This document shows, piece after piece, positions 14,793-21,065 of a stretch of DNA of 21,065 bases (positions are counted from its first letter, which is position 1; each line of letters starts with the position of its first letter). The stretch spans positions 1-21,065 of the forward strand of contig CAZRYZ010000021.1 in the NCBI GenBank assembly GCA_964604465.1. The letters run 5' to 3'. The position numbers were made by a program, and so were the translations under genes. The stretch comes from Fluviibacter sp964604465. Lineage in GTDB: Bacteria; Pseudomonadota; Gammaproteobacteria; Burkholderiales; Rhodocyclaceae. The notes under the pieces are model-generated. The model was not told where the DNA came from and made no database searches. It worked only from the letters and a program-made list of their open reading frames with translations.

Positions 14793-16022
14793 CTAGATCC
14801 GCTTGAACACCAGTGAACCGTTCGTGCCACCGAAACCGAAGTTGTTCTTCAGGGCCACATCGATCTTCATTTCGCGTGCCGTATTGGCGCAGTAATCCAG
14901 ATCGCACTCCGGATCCTGATTGAAGATATTAATAGTCGGCGGTGATATCTGGTGATGCACCGCCAGCACCGTGAAGACAGATTCCAGACCGCCGGCGCCA
15001 CCCAGCAGGTGACCCGTCATCGACTTGGTGGAATTGACGACCAGCTTGTTCGCATCAGCACCGAACAGCAGCTTGATCGCCTCGGTCTCGTTCTTATCAC
15101 CCAGTGGGGTGGATGTCCCGTGGGCATTCAAATACTGCACGTTGTCGGTGTTCACACCGGCGTTCTTGAGAGCGGCCGCCATGCTGCGCTTGGGGCCGTC
15201 GGTATCCGGCGCGGTCATGTGATACGCATCACCACTCATGCCAAAGCCGCCGAGTTCTGCGTAGATCTTGGCACCCCGCGCCTTGGCGTGTTCATATTCT
15301 TCCAGGACAAGAACACCAGCGCCTTCGCCCAGCACGAAGCCGTCACGGTCCTTATCCCACGGGCGGCTGGCAGTCGCTGGGTCATCATTACGCTCGGAAA
15401 GCGCACGCGCGGCACAGAAACCACCCAGACCGAGCGGCGAAATGGTCGATTCGGCACCCCCGGCAATCATGACATCGGCGTCACCGTATTCAATAATGCG
15501 GCCAGCCATACCGATAGCGTGTAGACCGGTCGTACAGGCCGTGACCGTAGCAATGTTCGGACCCTTGAAGCCATACATGATCGAGAGGTTGCCCGAGATC
15601 ATGTTGATGATGGAACCCGGCACAAAGAATGGCGAGATTTTGCGCACACCGGACGCATCGTAGGTGGCCTTGGTATCTTCGATCATGGGAAGACCGCCGA
15701 TGCCCGAACCGATACAGACGCCGATCCGCTCGGCATCAGCCGGGTTCTCGGCCAGACCGGCATCGCGGATGGCCTGAATGCCGGCCGCCATGCCGTAATG
15801 AATGAAGGTATCCATCCGGCGTGCATCTTTGGCAGGCAGATAGTCGGCCACGTTGAAGCCCTTGACCTCACCGGCAATGCGCGTCGGAAAAGTGCTGCAG
15901 TCAAAACGGGTCACGGCCGTAATGCCGCTCTTGCCAGCGACCAGATTGCTCCAGGCTTCCGTAACGGTGTTACCTACCGGGCTGACGACACCCAAACCAG
16001 TGACGACGACGCGACGACGCAT
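14793..16022 (-). CDS. fabF: 3-oxoacyl-[acyl-carrier-protein] synthase II (KAS II)
   Basis: FabF condenses malonyl-ACP with acyl-ACP in the elongation cycle of fatty acid synthesis and sets the cis-vaccenate level. The protein has 409 residues from the ATG at 16022, which is preceded by AAGGAG at a 5-base spacing; this decides against the upstream GTG at 16052. The thiolase fold begins with RRRVVVTGLGVVSPVGN. The Cys-His-His centre is present: C163 (TVTACTTGLHAIG), H301 (NAHGTSTPLGD) and H338 (KSMTGHLLGGAG, with K333), against C163, H303 and H340 in E. coli. It follows acpP after 102 bases with a terminator-like hairpin in between, and ygfX follows after 4 bases. In E. coli pabC and mltG come next; here they do not. 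Confidence 0.98.
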   Translation of the reverse strand: MRRRVVVTGLGVVSPVGNTVTEAWSNLVAGKSGITAVTRFDCSTFPTRIAGEVKGFNVADYLPAKDARRMDTFIHYGMAAGIQAIRDAGLAENPADAERIGVCIGSGIGGLPMIEDTKATYDASGVRKISPFFVPGSIINMISGNLSIMYGFKGPNIATVTACTTGLHAIGMAGRIIEYGDADVMIAGGAESTISPLGLGGFCAARALSERNDDPATASRPWDKDRDGFVLGEGAGVLVLEEYEHAKARGAKIYAELGGFGMSGDAYHMTAPDTDGPKRSMAAALKNAGVNTDNVQYLNAHGTSTPLGDKNETEAIKLLFGADANKLVVNSTKSMTGHLLGGAGGLESVFTVLAVHHQISPPTINIFNQDPECDLDYCANTAREMKIDVALKNNFGFGGTNGSLVFKRI

Positions 16023-16027
16023 GACTG

Positions 16028-16033
16028 CTCCTT
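16028..16033 (-). promoter_or_regulatory. Ribosome binding site that fixes the fabF start
   Basis: AAGGAG on the minus strand, 5 bases before the ATG at 16022. The open frame continues upstream to a GTG at 16052, but this strong site makes the ATG the start and gives the family's usual N-terminus. Confidence 0.85.
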
Positions 16034-16060
16034 CAGGAACCCGTTGAGACACCGGGCTCA

Positions 16061-16094
16061 GATAAAATTACGGCCGACACATAGGCGTCGGCCG
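16061..16094 (-). terminator. Hairpin with T-rich tail between acpP and fabF
   Basis: An 8-bp perfect stem (16087-16094 with 16071-16078) around an 8-base loop is followed on the minus strand by TAATTTTATC. It is a plausible intrinsic terminator or attenuator 30 bases after the acpP stop. Partial termination here would allow much more acpP transcript than fabF transcript, which fits the known high level of ACP. Confidence 0.65.
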
Positions 16095-16124
16095 CGTTTG
16101 ACGCATTAAGCGTGCAACAAGCGA

Positions 16125-16361
16125 TTACTTCTGATGCGACTTGACGTAGTCGATCGCTTGCTGAACTGTGGTGATCTTCTCGGCATCTTCATCCGGAATC
16201 TCGCATTCGAATTCCTCTTCGAGTGCCATCACGAGTTCAACCGTATCCAGCGAGTCTGCGCCCAGATCATCCACGAATGACGATTCATTTTTCACGTCGG
16301 CTTCGTTGACGCCGAGTTGTTCGGCTACGATCTTTTTGACGCGCTGTTCGATGTTATCCAT
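16125..16361 (-). CDS. acpP: Acyl carrier protein
   Basis: ACP carries the growing fatty acid on a phosphopantetheine arm and supplies the Fab enzymes encoded on both sides, PlsX and lipid A synthesis. The protein has 78 residues, the same as in E. coli. The prosthetic group site is S37 in LGADSLDTVELVMALEEEF at 33-51. The protein is strongly acidic and has the four-helix ACP pattern. The start ATG has AGGAG at a 5-base spacing. It is separated from fabG by 115 bases with a likely promoter and is followed by a terminator-like hairpin, so it is probably expressed partly on its own. The AcpS that modifies it is encoded at 3414-3791 in this window. Confidence 0.99.
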   Translation of the reverse strand: MDNIEQRVKKIVAEQLGVNEADVKNESSFVDDLGADSLDTVELVMALEEEFECEIPDEDAEKITTVQQAIDYVKSHQK

Positions 16362-16408
16362 TGAAGCTCCTATTACCCTTCTAAGTAGGTGGTGGAAAAA
16401 CAGGTTCT

Positions 16409-16417
16409 ATTCTACCA
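16409..16417 (-). promoter_or_regulatory. Likely acpP promoter (extended -10)
   Basis: On the minus strand this reads TGGTAGAAT: a TAGAAT -10 with the TG of an extended -10 element, 47 bases before the acpP ATG and inside the 115-base fabG-acpP gap. The best -35 at 17 bases upstream (TTTCGC) is poor, as is usual for extended -10 promoters. A dedicated acpP promoter is known in E. coli at this place. Confidence 0.6.
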
Positions 16418-16463
16418 AAACACGGAAAAGCGCGAAACCTTCCTTCAACTTTCCTGTGTGCAG

Positions 16464-16500
16464 TGCAAAAAAGCGGTTACGGCAGGTACATGCCGCCGTT
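16464..16500 (-). terminator. Weak terminator candidate at the fabG end
   Basis: The fabG stop is followed on the minus strand by CCGCTTTTTTGC. Short stems (GCGG...CCGC across the stop codon, or ACGGC...GCCGT inside the last codons) lie just before the T6 run. The stems are only 4-5 bp, so this is a weak or partial terminator at best. Confidence 0.3.
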
Positions 16501-17217
16501 GACGTGAATCGTCGATCCGGTCACATATGAAGCCGCCGGAGAGACCAGATAGGACACGGCTGACGCAATATCTTCCGGCGTACCCAGGCGACCCAGCGGG
16601 ATATTCCCCAGCAGTGCGGACTTCTGGCCTTCGTCCAGGGCTTTGGTCATATCGGTATCGATAAAACCCGGCGCGACACAGTTGACAGTAATGCCACGGC
16701 TACCCAGCTCACGAGCCAGCGAACGGGTCATGCCGCTCACACCGGCCTTGGCAGCACAGTAGTTGGCCTGACCGGCATTACCGGCATGGCCAACCACCGA
16801 GGTGATGTTCACGATACGACCGGTGCGTGCTTTCATCATGCCACGCATAACGGCTCGACACATCCGGAATACCGACTTGAGGTTGGTGTCGAGCACATCG
16901 TCCCAGTCTTCATCCTTCATGCGCATGGCTAGAGTGTCACGGGTGATCCCGGCGTTATTGACCAGAACCGTAATGGCGGAGCCCGTTTTGGATTCGATAT
17001 CGGCAATCAGCGCATCCACCCCAGCGGCATCCCGCACATCCAGCGCAGCGCCCCACCCTGCACCGCCGGCGCCCTTGATGGCTTCGGTAATGCTGGCGGC
17101 GCCCGATTCACTGGTGGCAGTACCAATCACGGTCATGCCCTGACGGGTCAGTTCCATGGCGATGGCGCGACCGATACCCCGCGAAGCACCAGTAACGAGA
17201 GCGACATTTGCAGTCAT
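16477..17217 (-). CDS. fabG: 3-oxoacyl-[acyl-carrier-protein] reductase
   Basis: FabG reduces 3-oxoacyl-ACP to 3-hydroxyacyl-ACP using NADPH. The protein has 246 residues (244 in E. coli) and is a classic short-chain dehydrogenase: TGASRGIG at 9-16 for cofactor binding, LVNNAGITRD with the structural NNAG, and the catalytic Ser-Tyr-Lys in NITSVVGHAGNAGQANYCAAKAG. The C-terminus has APGFIDTDMT and the family ending YVTGSTIHVNGGMYLP. The ATG has AGGA upstream at a good spacing. It follows fabD after 22 bases. The family is certain, and the subfamily follows from the fab context and full-length match. Confidence 0.98.
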   Translation of the reverse strand: MTANVALVTGASRGIGRAIAMELTRQGMTVIGTATSESGAASITEAIKGAGGAGWGAALDVRDAAGVDALIADIESKTGSAITVLVNNAGITRDTLAMRMKDEDWDDVLDTNLKSVFRMCRAVMRGMMKARTGRIVNITSVVGHAGNAGQANYCAAKAGVSGMTRSLARELGSRGITVNCVAPGFIDTDMTKALDEGQKSALLGNIPLGRLGTPEDIASAVSYLVSPAASYVTGSTIHVNGGMYLP

Positions 17218-17239
17218 AGCAGTTCCTGTTATTTTGATT

Positions 17240-18166
17240 TCAATTCAGGGAAAGATTGGCATTCATCGATTCGGCATCGGCCAGGGCAACGCCGGTAATA
17301 CCATCGGCACACCGCTTGGTCAGGCCGGCCAGCACCTTGCCCGGGCCACATTCAGCCGCGGTTGTAACGCCCATCGAGGCCATCTTCTGGATAATCTCGA
17401 CCCAACGCACCGGCTTGGCGGCCTGGCGCACCAGTGCGTCTTTGATCTTGGCCGGATCCATTTCGATCGCGACATCCACATTGTTGATGACCGGAATGGC
17501 AGGCGGGGCGACAGCAATGTCAGCCAGTGCGATGGCGAGGCGATCAGCCGCTGGCTTCAGTAGCGATGAGTGGAACGGTGCAGAAACCGGCAGGAGTACA
17601 GCACGCTTGGCACCCCGGGCCTTGCAGGCTTCACAAGCACGTTCGACCGCAGCTTTGTGACCGGCAATCACCGTCTGACCCGGTGCATTGAAATTAACGG
17701 GTTCCACCACCTCACCCTGAGCTGCTTCAGCACAGGCGGCGGCAATGCCATCATCGTCCAAGCCCAGGATCGCAGCCATGGCACCCGTGCCCGCCGGCAC
17801 GGCTTCCTGCATTGCGGCAGCACGCAGTCGCACCAGCGGCACCGCGTCCGACAGCTTGAGCGCACCGGCGGCAACCAGCGCCGAGTATTCACCCAGGCTA
17901 TGGCCCGCCACTACTGCAGGCGTTTTACCGCTGAGGCTTTCCCACAGACGCCATGCAGCGACACCGGCCGTCAGCATGATCGGTTGGGTGTTCACCGTCA
18001 GCGCCAGCTTTTCAGCAGGGCCTTCAGCCACCATCGTCCAGAGGTCTTCACCCAGAGCGGCTGAAGCTTCATCAAAGCTCGCACGGACGACCGGCGAATC
18101 CCCATAGGCGGCCATCATGCCGACCGATTGCGAACCTTGACCGGGGAATACGAAAGCGAACGACAT
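17240..18166 (-). CDS. fabD: Malonyl-CoA-acyl carrier protein transacylase
   Basis: FabD transfers malonyl from CoA to ACP, supplying the elongation unit for FabH and FabF. The protein has 308 residues (309 in E. coli). FPGQGSQSVGM at 7-17, the nucleophile S90 in GHSLGEYSAL, R115 in RLRAAAMQ, H199 in PVSAPFHSSLL and the C-terminal ECGPGKVLAGL are all in place, matching E. coli S92, R117 and H201. The start has a GGAG upstream. It lies 14 bases after fabH and 22 before fabG, in the usual operon order. Confidence 0.98.
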   Translation of the reverse strand: MSFAFVFPGQGSQSVGMMAAYGDSPVVRASFDEASAALGEDLWTMVAEGPAEKLALTVNTQPIMLTAGVAAWRLWESLSGKTPAVVAGHSLGEYSALVAAGALKLSDAVPLVRLRAAAMQEAVPAGTGAMAAILGLDDDGIAAACAEAAQGEVVEPVNFNAPGQTVIAGHKAAVERACEACKARGAKRAVLLPVSAPFHSSLLKPAADRLAIALADIAVAPPAIPVINNVDVAIEMDPAKIKDALVRQAAKPVRWVEIIQKMASMGVTTAAECGPGKVLAGLTKRCADGITGVALADAESMNANLSLN

Positions 18167-18180
18167 AACAGTCTCCGAAA

Positions 18181-19155
18181 TTAATATTTGAGCAGGACAC
18201 TGCCCCAGGTGAAGCCGCCGCCCACCCCTTGCAACATCAACGTCTGGCCACGCTTCACACGGCCATCCTTCACCGCCTCATCCATCGCCAGCGGCACAGA
18301 AGCGGCAGACGTGTTGCCATGATGATCGACTGTAATGATGACGCGCTCGGTAGGTAGTGACAGTCGCTTGCCGATGGCATCAATAATGCGGACATTGGCC
18401 TGGTGAGGAATCAGCCAGTCAATCTGTTCCGGTGAGACCCCGGCCGATTCGCAGCACTCAATGGCGCTATCCGAAAGGGCACGCACGGCAAATTTAAAGA
18501 CCGCCTGACCGTCCATACGTAGGAACGGGTCACCAATGACCTTGCCACCATGAACCTGACCCGGTACGTTGAGGATATCGGACTGCGATCCGTCGGCGTG
18601 AAGCGAGGTCGCCAGCAAGCCGGGGGTCTCGGCGGCCTTGAGCACGACAGCCCCGGCCCCGTCGCCAAAAAGCACACAGGTGCCACGGTCTGCCCAGTCC
18701 ATGATGCGCGAAAAGACTTCAGCGCCGACCACGAGAGCGGTCTTATGGCTTCCGGAGCGAATAAATTTCTCGGCGATCGTCAGCGCGTAAACAAAACCGG
18801 AACAGACCGCCTGCACGTCAAATGCCGTAGCGCCTACGTTACCAAGCTTGCCTTGCAAGAGGCAGGCGGTACTCGGAAAGATCATATCCGGCGTCGATGT
18901 CGCCACAATAATCAGATCCAGATCCTTGGCATCGGTACCGGCATCTGCCAGGGCGCGCCTTGCCGCCTCCTCCGCCAGAACACTTGATGTCATTCCCTCG
19001 GGCGCATGGTGACGCGAGACAATCCCGGTGCGGGTCTGGATCCATTCATCGCTGGAGTCGAGCCCCTTATCACGGATGAGCGCCTCGTTTGTAATCGGTG
19101 CGCCCGGTAGAAAGCTACCGATGCCTGCCAACTGGGCGTAAATCGTTTGTGCCAT
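18181..19155 (-). CDS. fabH: 3-oxoacyl-[acyl-carrier-protein] synthase III (KAS III)
   Basis: FabH starts fatty acid synthesis by condensing acetyl-CoA with malonyl-ACP. The protein has 324 residues (317 in E. coli). The Cys-His-Asn triad is C118 (FDVQAVCSGFVYAL), H251 (IPHQANVRIIDAIG) and N281 (HHGNTSAASVPLAMDEAV). The start codon shares one base with the plsX stop (TGATG), so translation is coupled, and fabD follows after 14 bases. The C-terminal GGGFTWGSVLLKY is the family ending. Nothing unusual. Confidence 0.98.
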   Translation of the reverse strand: MAQTIYAQLAGIGSFLPGAPITNEALIRDKGLDSSDEWIQTRTGIVSRHHAPEGMTSSVLAEEAARRALADAGTDAKDLDLIIVATSTPDMIFPSTACLLQGKLGNVGATAFDVQAVCSGFVYALTIAEKFIRSGSHKTALVVGAEVFSRIMDWADRGTCVLFGDGAGAVVLKAAETPGLLATSLHADGSQSDILNVPGQVHGGKVIGDPFLRMDGQAVFKFAVRALSDSAIECCESAGVSPEQIDWLIPHQANVRIIDAIGKRLSLPTERVIITVDHHGNTSAASVPLAMDEAVKDGRVKRGQTLMLQGVGGGFTWGSVLLKY

Positions 19156-20228
19156 CAGGCATCTCCCGTTGCGTCATCCGCCTTGCCAGGCTCTTTGAGC
19201 AACGCTGCAGTTTGAGAACCGGTGTAATGGCTAATGCGATGCGCGATCTGGTCGATCACTCCATTCTCCGCTTCGTGATAAGCCTCACGCAGGGCATGAC
19301 TGAAAGCGAAAGCATCGGCCGAGCCATGGCTTTTGATGACCGTTCCCTTAAGACCGAGCAGGCTGGCACCGTTATAGCGGCGATGGTCCAGCCGCTTCTT
19401 GAAGCGGCTGAGCACAGGCAACGCAAGCAGCGCAATCAACCGGGTCAACATATTGCGTTCAAACTCTTCGCGCAGGAAACGGCCCAGCATTTGCGCCAGG
19501 CCTTCCGAAACCTTCAACGCCACATTACCGACAAAGCCATCACAGACCACCACGTCGGCCTCGCCTTTGTAGACGCCATCGCCTTCGACATTGCCGACGA
19601 AGTTGAGATCGGTCGCACGCAACAGCTCGGCGGCCTCCTTGACGACTTCATTACCCTTGATGTCTTCTTCGCCAATATTGAGCAGGCCAACACGCGGGGC
19701 AGCAATATGCTGAACTGCACTGGTCAGGATCGAGCCCATGATGCCGAACTGCAACAGGTGCTCGGCAGTACAGTCAACATTGGCGCCCAGATCCAGCAAT
19801 CGGGTCTGGCCGGTCATGGTCGGCACCACCGTACAGATCGCCGGGCGATCAATGCCGGGCAGCATCTTCAGGACAAATCGAGAAATGGCCATCAGTGCGC
19901 CGGTATTGCCGGCTGACACACAGGCGTCGACCTCCCCGGATTTGACCAGATTGATGGCCACCCGCATGGAGGAATCTTTTTTATTGCGTAGCGCCAGCGC
20001 CGGTGGTTCATCCATCGCCACCACTTCGCTGGCGTGAACGATGTGCAACCGGTCGCGCACGGACTGATCCGGCGCAGCACGGCGCAAACGGTTTTCCAGC
20101 TGATCGGACTTGCCGACAAGCGTCAGCTCGACATCGGAAAACTCGGCGGCAAAAGCCAAAGCAGCGGCAACCGTGACCTTGGGGCCATGGTCGCCACCCA
20201 TACAGTCAATCGCGATCTTGACGGTCAT
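19155..20228 (-). CDS. plsX: Phosphate acyltransferase
   Basis: PlsX makes acyl-phosphate from acyl-ACP and orthophosphate; with PlsY this feeds phospholipid synthesis. It is a peripheral membrane enzyme. The protein has 357 residues (356 in E. coli). Hallmarks are IAIDCMGGDHGP at 5-16, VRVSAGNTGALMA-type motif (CVSAGNTGALMAIS), LDLGANVDC, LNIGEEDIKGNEVVKEA, and VVCDGFVGNVALKVSEG. It begins 59 bases after the rpmF stop, with a hairpin in the gap, and overlaps fabH by one base. rpmF-plsX-fabH is the conserved order. The ribosome binding site is weak. Confidence 0.98.
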   Translation of the reverse strand: MTVKIAIDCMGGDHGPKVTVAAALAFAAEFSDVELTLVGKSDQLENRLRRAAPDQSVRDRLHIVHASEVVAMDEPPALALRNKKDSSMRVAINLVKSGEVDACVSAGNTGALMAISRFVLKMLPGIDRPAICTVVPTMTGQTRLLDLGANVDCTAEHLLQFGIMGSILTSAVQHIAAPRVGLLNIGEEDIKGNEVVKEAAELLRATDLNFVGNVEGDGVYKGEADVVVCDGFVGNVALKVSEGLAQMLGRFLREEFERNMLTRLIALLALPVLSRFKKRLDHRRYNGASLLGLKGTVIKSHGSADAFAFSHALREAYHEAENGVIDQIAHRISHYTGSQTAALLKEPGKADDATGDA

Positions 20229-20257
20229 ATCCGGTCAAATCTCACGTTGAGTCTCAG

Positions 20258-20280
20258 GGTCAGGTTGGAAACCCCTGACC
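20258..20280 (-). other. Hairpin between rpmF and plsX
   Basis: A 7-bp perfect stem (20258-20264 with 20274-20280) around a 9-base loop, 7 bases after the rpmF stop. No U-tract follows, so it is not a standard terminator; it may slow decay from the 3' side of the rpmF transcript or limit plsX translation. The last rpmF codons also form a 6-bp stem (20297-20302 with 20307-20312). Confidence 0.45.
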
Positions 20281-20287
20281 AGCCTGA

Positions 20288-20467
20288 TTAGGCGTCGGTT
20301 GTCTTGACAACCTTCTTGCCGCGGTACGTGCCCGACGGCGAAATGTGGTGACGGCGATGCACTTCACCGGTCGTCGGCTCGATCGCCAGCGGCGGGTTGC
20401 TCAGCGAATCATGCGCACGGTGCATACCACGCTTCGACGGGGACTTCTTATTTTGTTGAACTGCCAT
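20288..20467 (-). CDS. rpmF: 50S ribosomal protein L32
   Basis: Small basic protein of the large ribosomal subunit, 59 residues (57 in E. coli). It begins MAVQQNKKSPSKRGMHRAHD, matching the MAVQQNK...SKRGMRRSHD start of E. coli L32, and contains GEVHRRHHISPSGTYRGKKV, the conserved C-terminal half. It lacks the four-cysteine zinc motif found in some L32 proteins, as is usual for this class. The ATG has AGGAG at an 8-base spacing. It sits between yceD and plsX, as in most proteobacteria. The gene is easily missed because it is so short. Confidence 0.98.
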   Translation of the reverse strand: MAVQQNKKSPSKRGMHRAHDSLSNPPLAIEPTTGEVHRRHHISPSGTYRGKKVVKTTDA

Positions 20468-20475
20468 GTTGGTTA

Positions 20476-20480
20476 CTCCT
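20476..20480 (-). promoter_or_regulatory. Ribosome binding site of rpmF
   Basis: AGGAG on the minus strand 8 bases before the rpmF ATG; it supports this short gene as real. Confidence 0.8.
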
Positions 20481-20502
20481 GGTTAAATCGTTACTGCGGC
20501 TG

Positions 20503-20527
20503 CTTTTCCGGAGCGTGCTCCGAAAAG
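20503..20527 (-). other. Hairpin between yceD and rpmF
   Basis: The arms 20503-20513 (cttttccggag) and 20518-20527 (ctccgaaaag) pair along 10 bp with one bulged base and a 4-base loop. On the minus strand it begins 5 bases after the yceD stop and ends 22 bases before the rpmF ribosome binding site. No T-run follows. Possible roles are mRNA stabilisation or modest attenuation before the ribosomal protein gene. Confidence 0.5.
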
Positions 20528-20532
20528 AATCC

Positions 20533-21057
20533 CTAATGCTTCAAACCCTTGAGCTGGGCCAGCGCTGCAAACGGATGTTCCGCTACCGGTGCGGCTGCCG
20601 ACTTAGGCAACGCGCAATCGGCATGCATGGGGACAATGGGTAGTGAAAGCATCAGTTCATCTTCCACCAGGTCCAAAGTCACCACGACAGCGGGATCGGG
20701 CATCGGCAGGTATTCCACCACCGACGCATCCGAATCTTCTTCGAGCGCATCCAGGCGTTCTAGCTCTGACGCATCTGCCACCCACGCCACCGTATGCTCA
20801 TGGTCTATGACCACGGTCACCGGTTGCAGGCAACGCTGACAGGACTGCTCTAGATGCCCCGCCAGCCGGATGGTCATGGCCGGACGACGATCCGCGCTAA
20901 CCGCGGCGTCCAACCGGACACTGACCACACCCGAGGTGCTGACGAGCAGATCGACCAGACGCGTGAAAGCAGACACCGGCACATCACCAGACCAGCGAAA
21001 ATGCTCGCGGGCGGCAACGGTCGGGTCAAAACTTTCCGGCAAACCGGCAGATGACAT
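20533..21057 (-). CDS. yceD: YceD/DUF177 family protein (23S rRNA accumulation protein)
   Basis: YceD is encoded directly before rpmF in most proteobacteria and has been linked to 23S rRNA accumulation and ribosome assembly; its biochemical role is not settled. The protein has 174 residues (173 in E. coli). The family marks are C73-x2-C76 in QSCQRCLQPV, and the acidic motif DLVEDELMLSLPIVPMHADC at 129-148 with C148, which recalls the VEDEILLALPVVPMH-type core. It is acidic overall. The start ATG at 21057 is followed by SSAGLPESFDPTVAARE, which fits the family. It ends 65 bases before rpmF and probably shares its transcript; the promoter would lie outside the window. Confidence 0.94.
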   Translation of the reverse strand: MSSAGLPESFDPTVAAREHFRWSGDVPVSAFTRLVDLLVSTSGVVSVRLDAAVSADRRPAMTIRLAGHLEQSCQRCLQPVTVVIDHEHTVAWVADASELERLDALEEDSDASVVEYLPMPDPAVVVTLDLVEDELMLSLPIVPMHADCALPKSAAAPVAEHPFAALAQLKGLKH

Positions 21058-21065
21058 CCTGATCT

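Noticed and set aside
14952..15524. Plus-strand open frame of 190 codons
   Set aside because: Antisense to the fabF catalytic core; translation is low in complexity and unlike any family I know.
19098..19916. Long plus-strand open frame (272 codons)
   Set aside because: It lies antisense to plsX and the 5' end of fabH, both unmistakable. Its translation has no recognisable domain; it is a by-product of codon bias.

Overview
The window is a stretch of core chromosome from a gammaproteobacterium. The main evidence is gene order: the block nadB / rpoE-rseA-rseC-mucD-lepA-lepB-rnc-era-recO-pdxJ-acpS matches the algU (rpoE) locus of Pseudomonas and relatives, and yceD-rpmF-plsX-fabH-fabD-fabG-acpP-fabF is the standard type II fatty acid synthesis cluster. 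GC content is moderately high by eye. The genus cannot be fixed from the sequence alone. I see no mobile element, CRISPR array, tRNA or rRNA. The DNA is almost completely coding, and all genes but one (nadB) lie on the minus strand.

Layout, read in the direction of minus-strand transcription (from high to low coordinates). Region A (21057 to 14342): yceD, rpmF (59 codons), plsX, fabH, fabD, fabG, acpP, fabF and a ygfX-like membrane protein gene. This links ribosomal protein L32 and phospholipid/fatty acid synthesis. acpP has its own likely promoter and a terminator-like hairpin after it. Region B: nadB (12731-14338, plus strand) is convergent with ygfX and divergent from rpoE. Region C (12700 to 9818): an extracytoplasmic-stress locus made of rpoE, a very small RseA-like anti-sigma gene, rseC and a periplasmic DegP/MucD protease. 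Region D (9678 to 1): lepA, lepB, rnc, era, recO, pdxJ, acpS, nagZ, uvrC and the 5' part of pgsA, tightly packed with several 1-4 base overlaps. This region covers translation and protein export, RNA processing and ribosome assembly, recombination and excision repair, vitamin B6 synthesis, ACP activation, murein recycling and phospholipid synthesis.

Two things stand out. First, the sigma-E locus lacks rseB, and the gene in the rseA position encodes only 80 residues: a recognisable N-terminal sigma-binding segment with no transmembrane helix and no periplasmic domain. If real, the usual DegS/RseP membrane proteolysis switch cannot work through it, so this is the best candidate for unusual biology here. 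Second, uvrC is interrupted by 100 Ns flanked by an exact 55-base duplication. Collapsing the duplication removes 155 bases and restores one 614-residue UvrC, so the break is an assembly artefact and not a pseudogene.

The rest is ordinary, well-conserved housekeeping sequence. Smaller points of interest are a recurring GGTAGAAT element before three transcription-unit starts, perfect or near-perfect hairpins between genes, and a TTG start for nadB.
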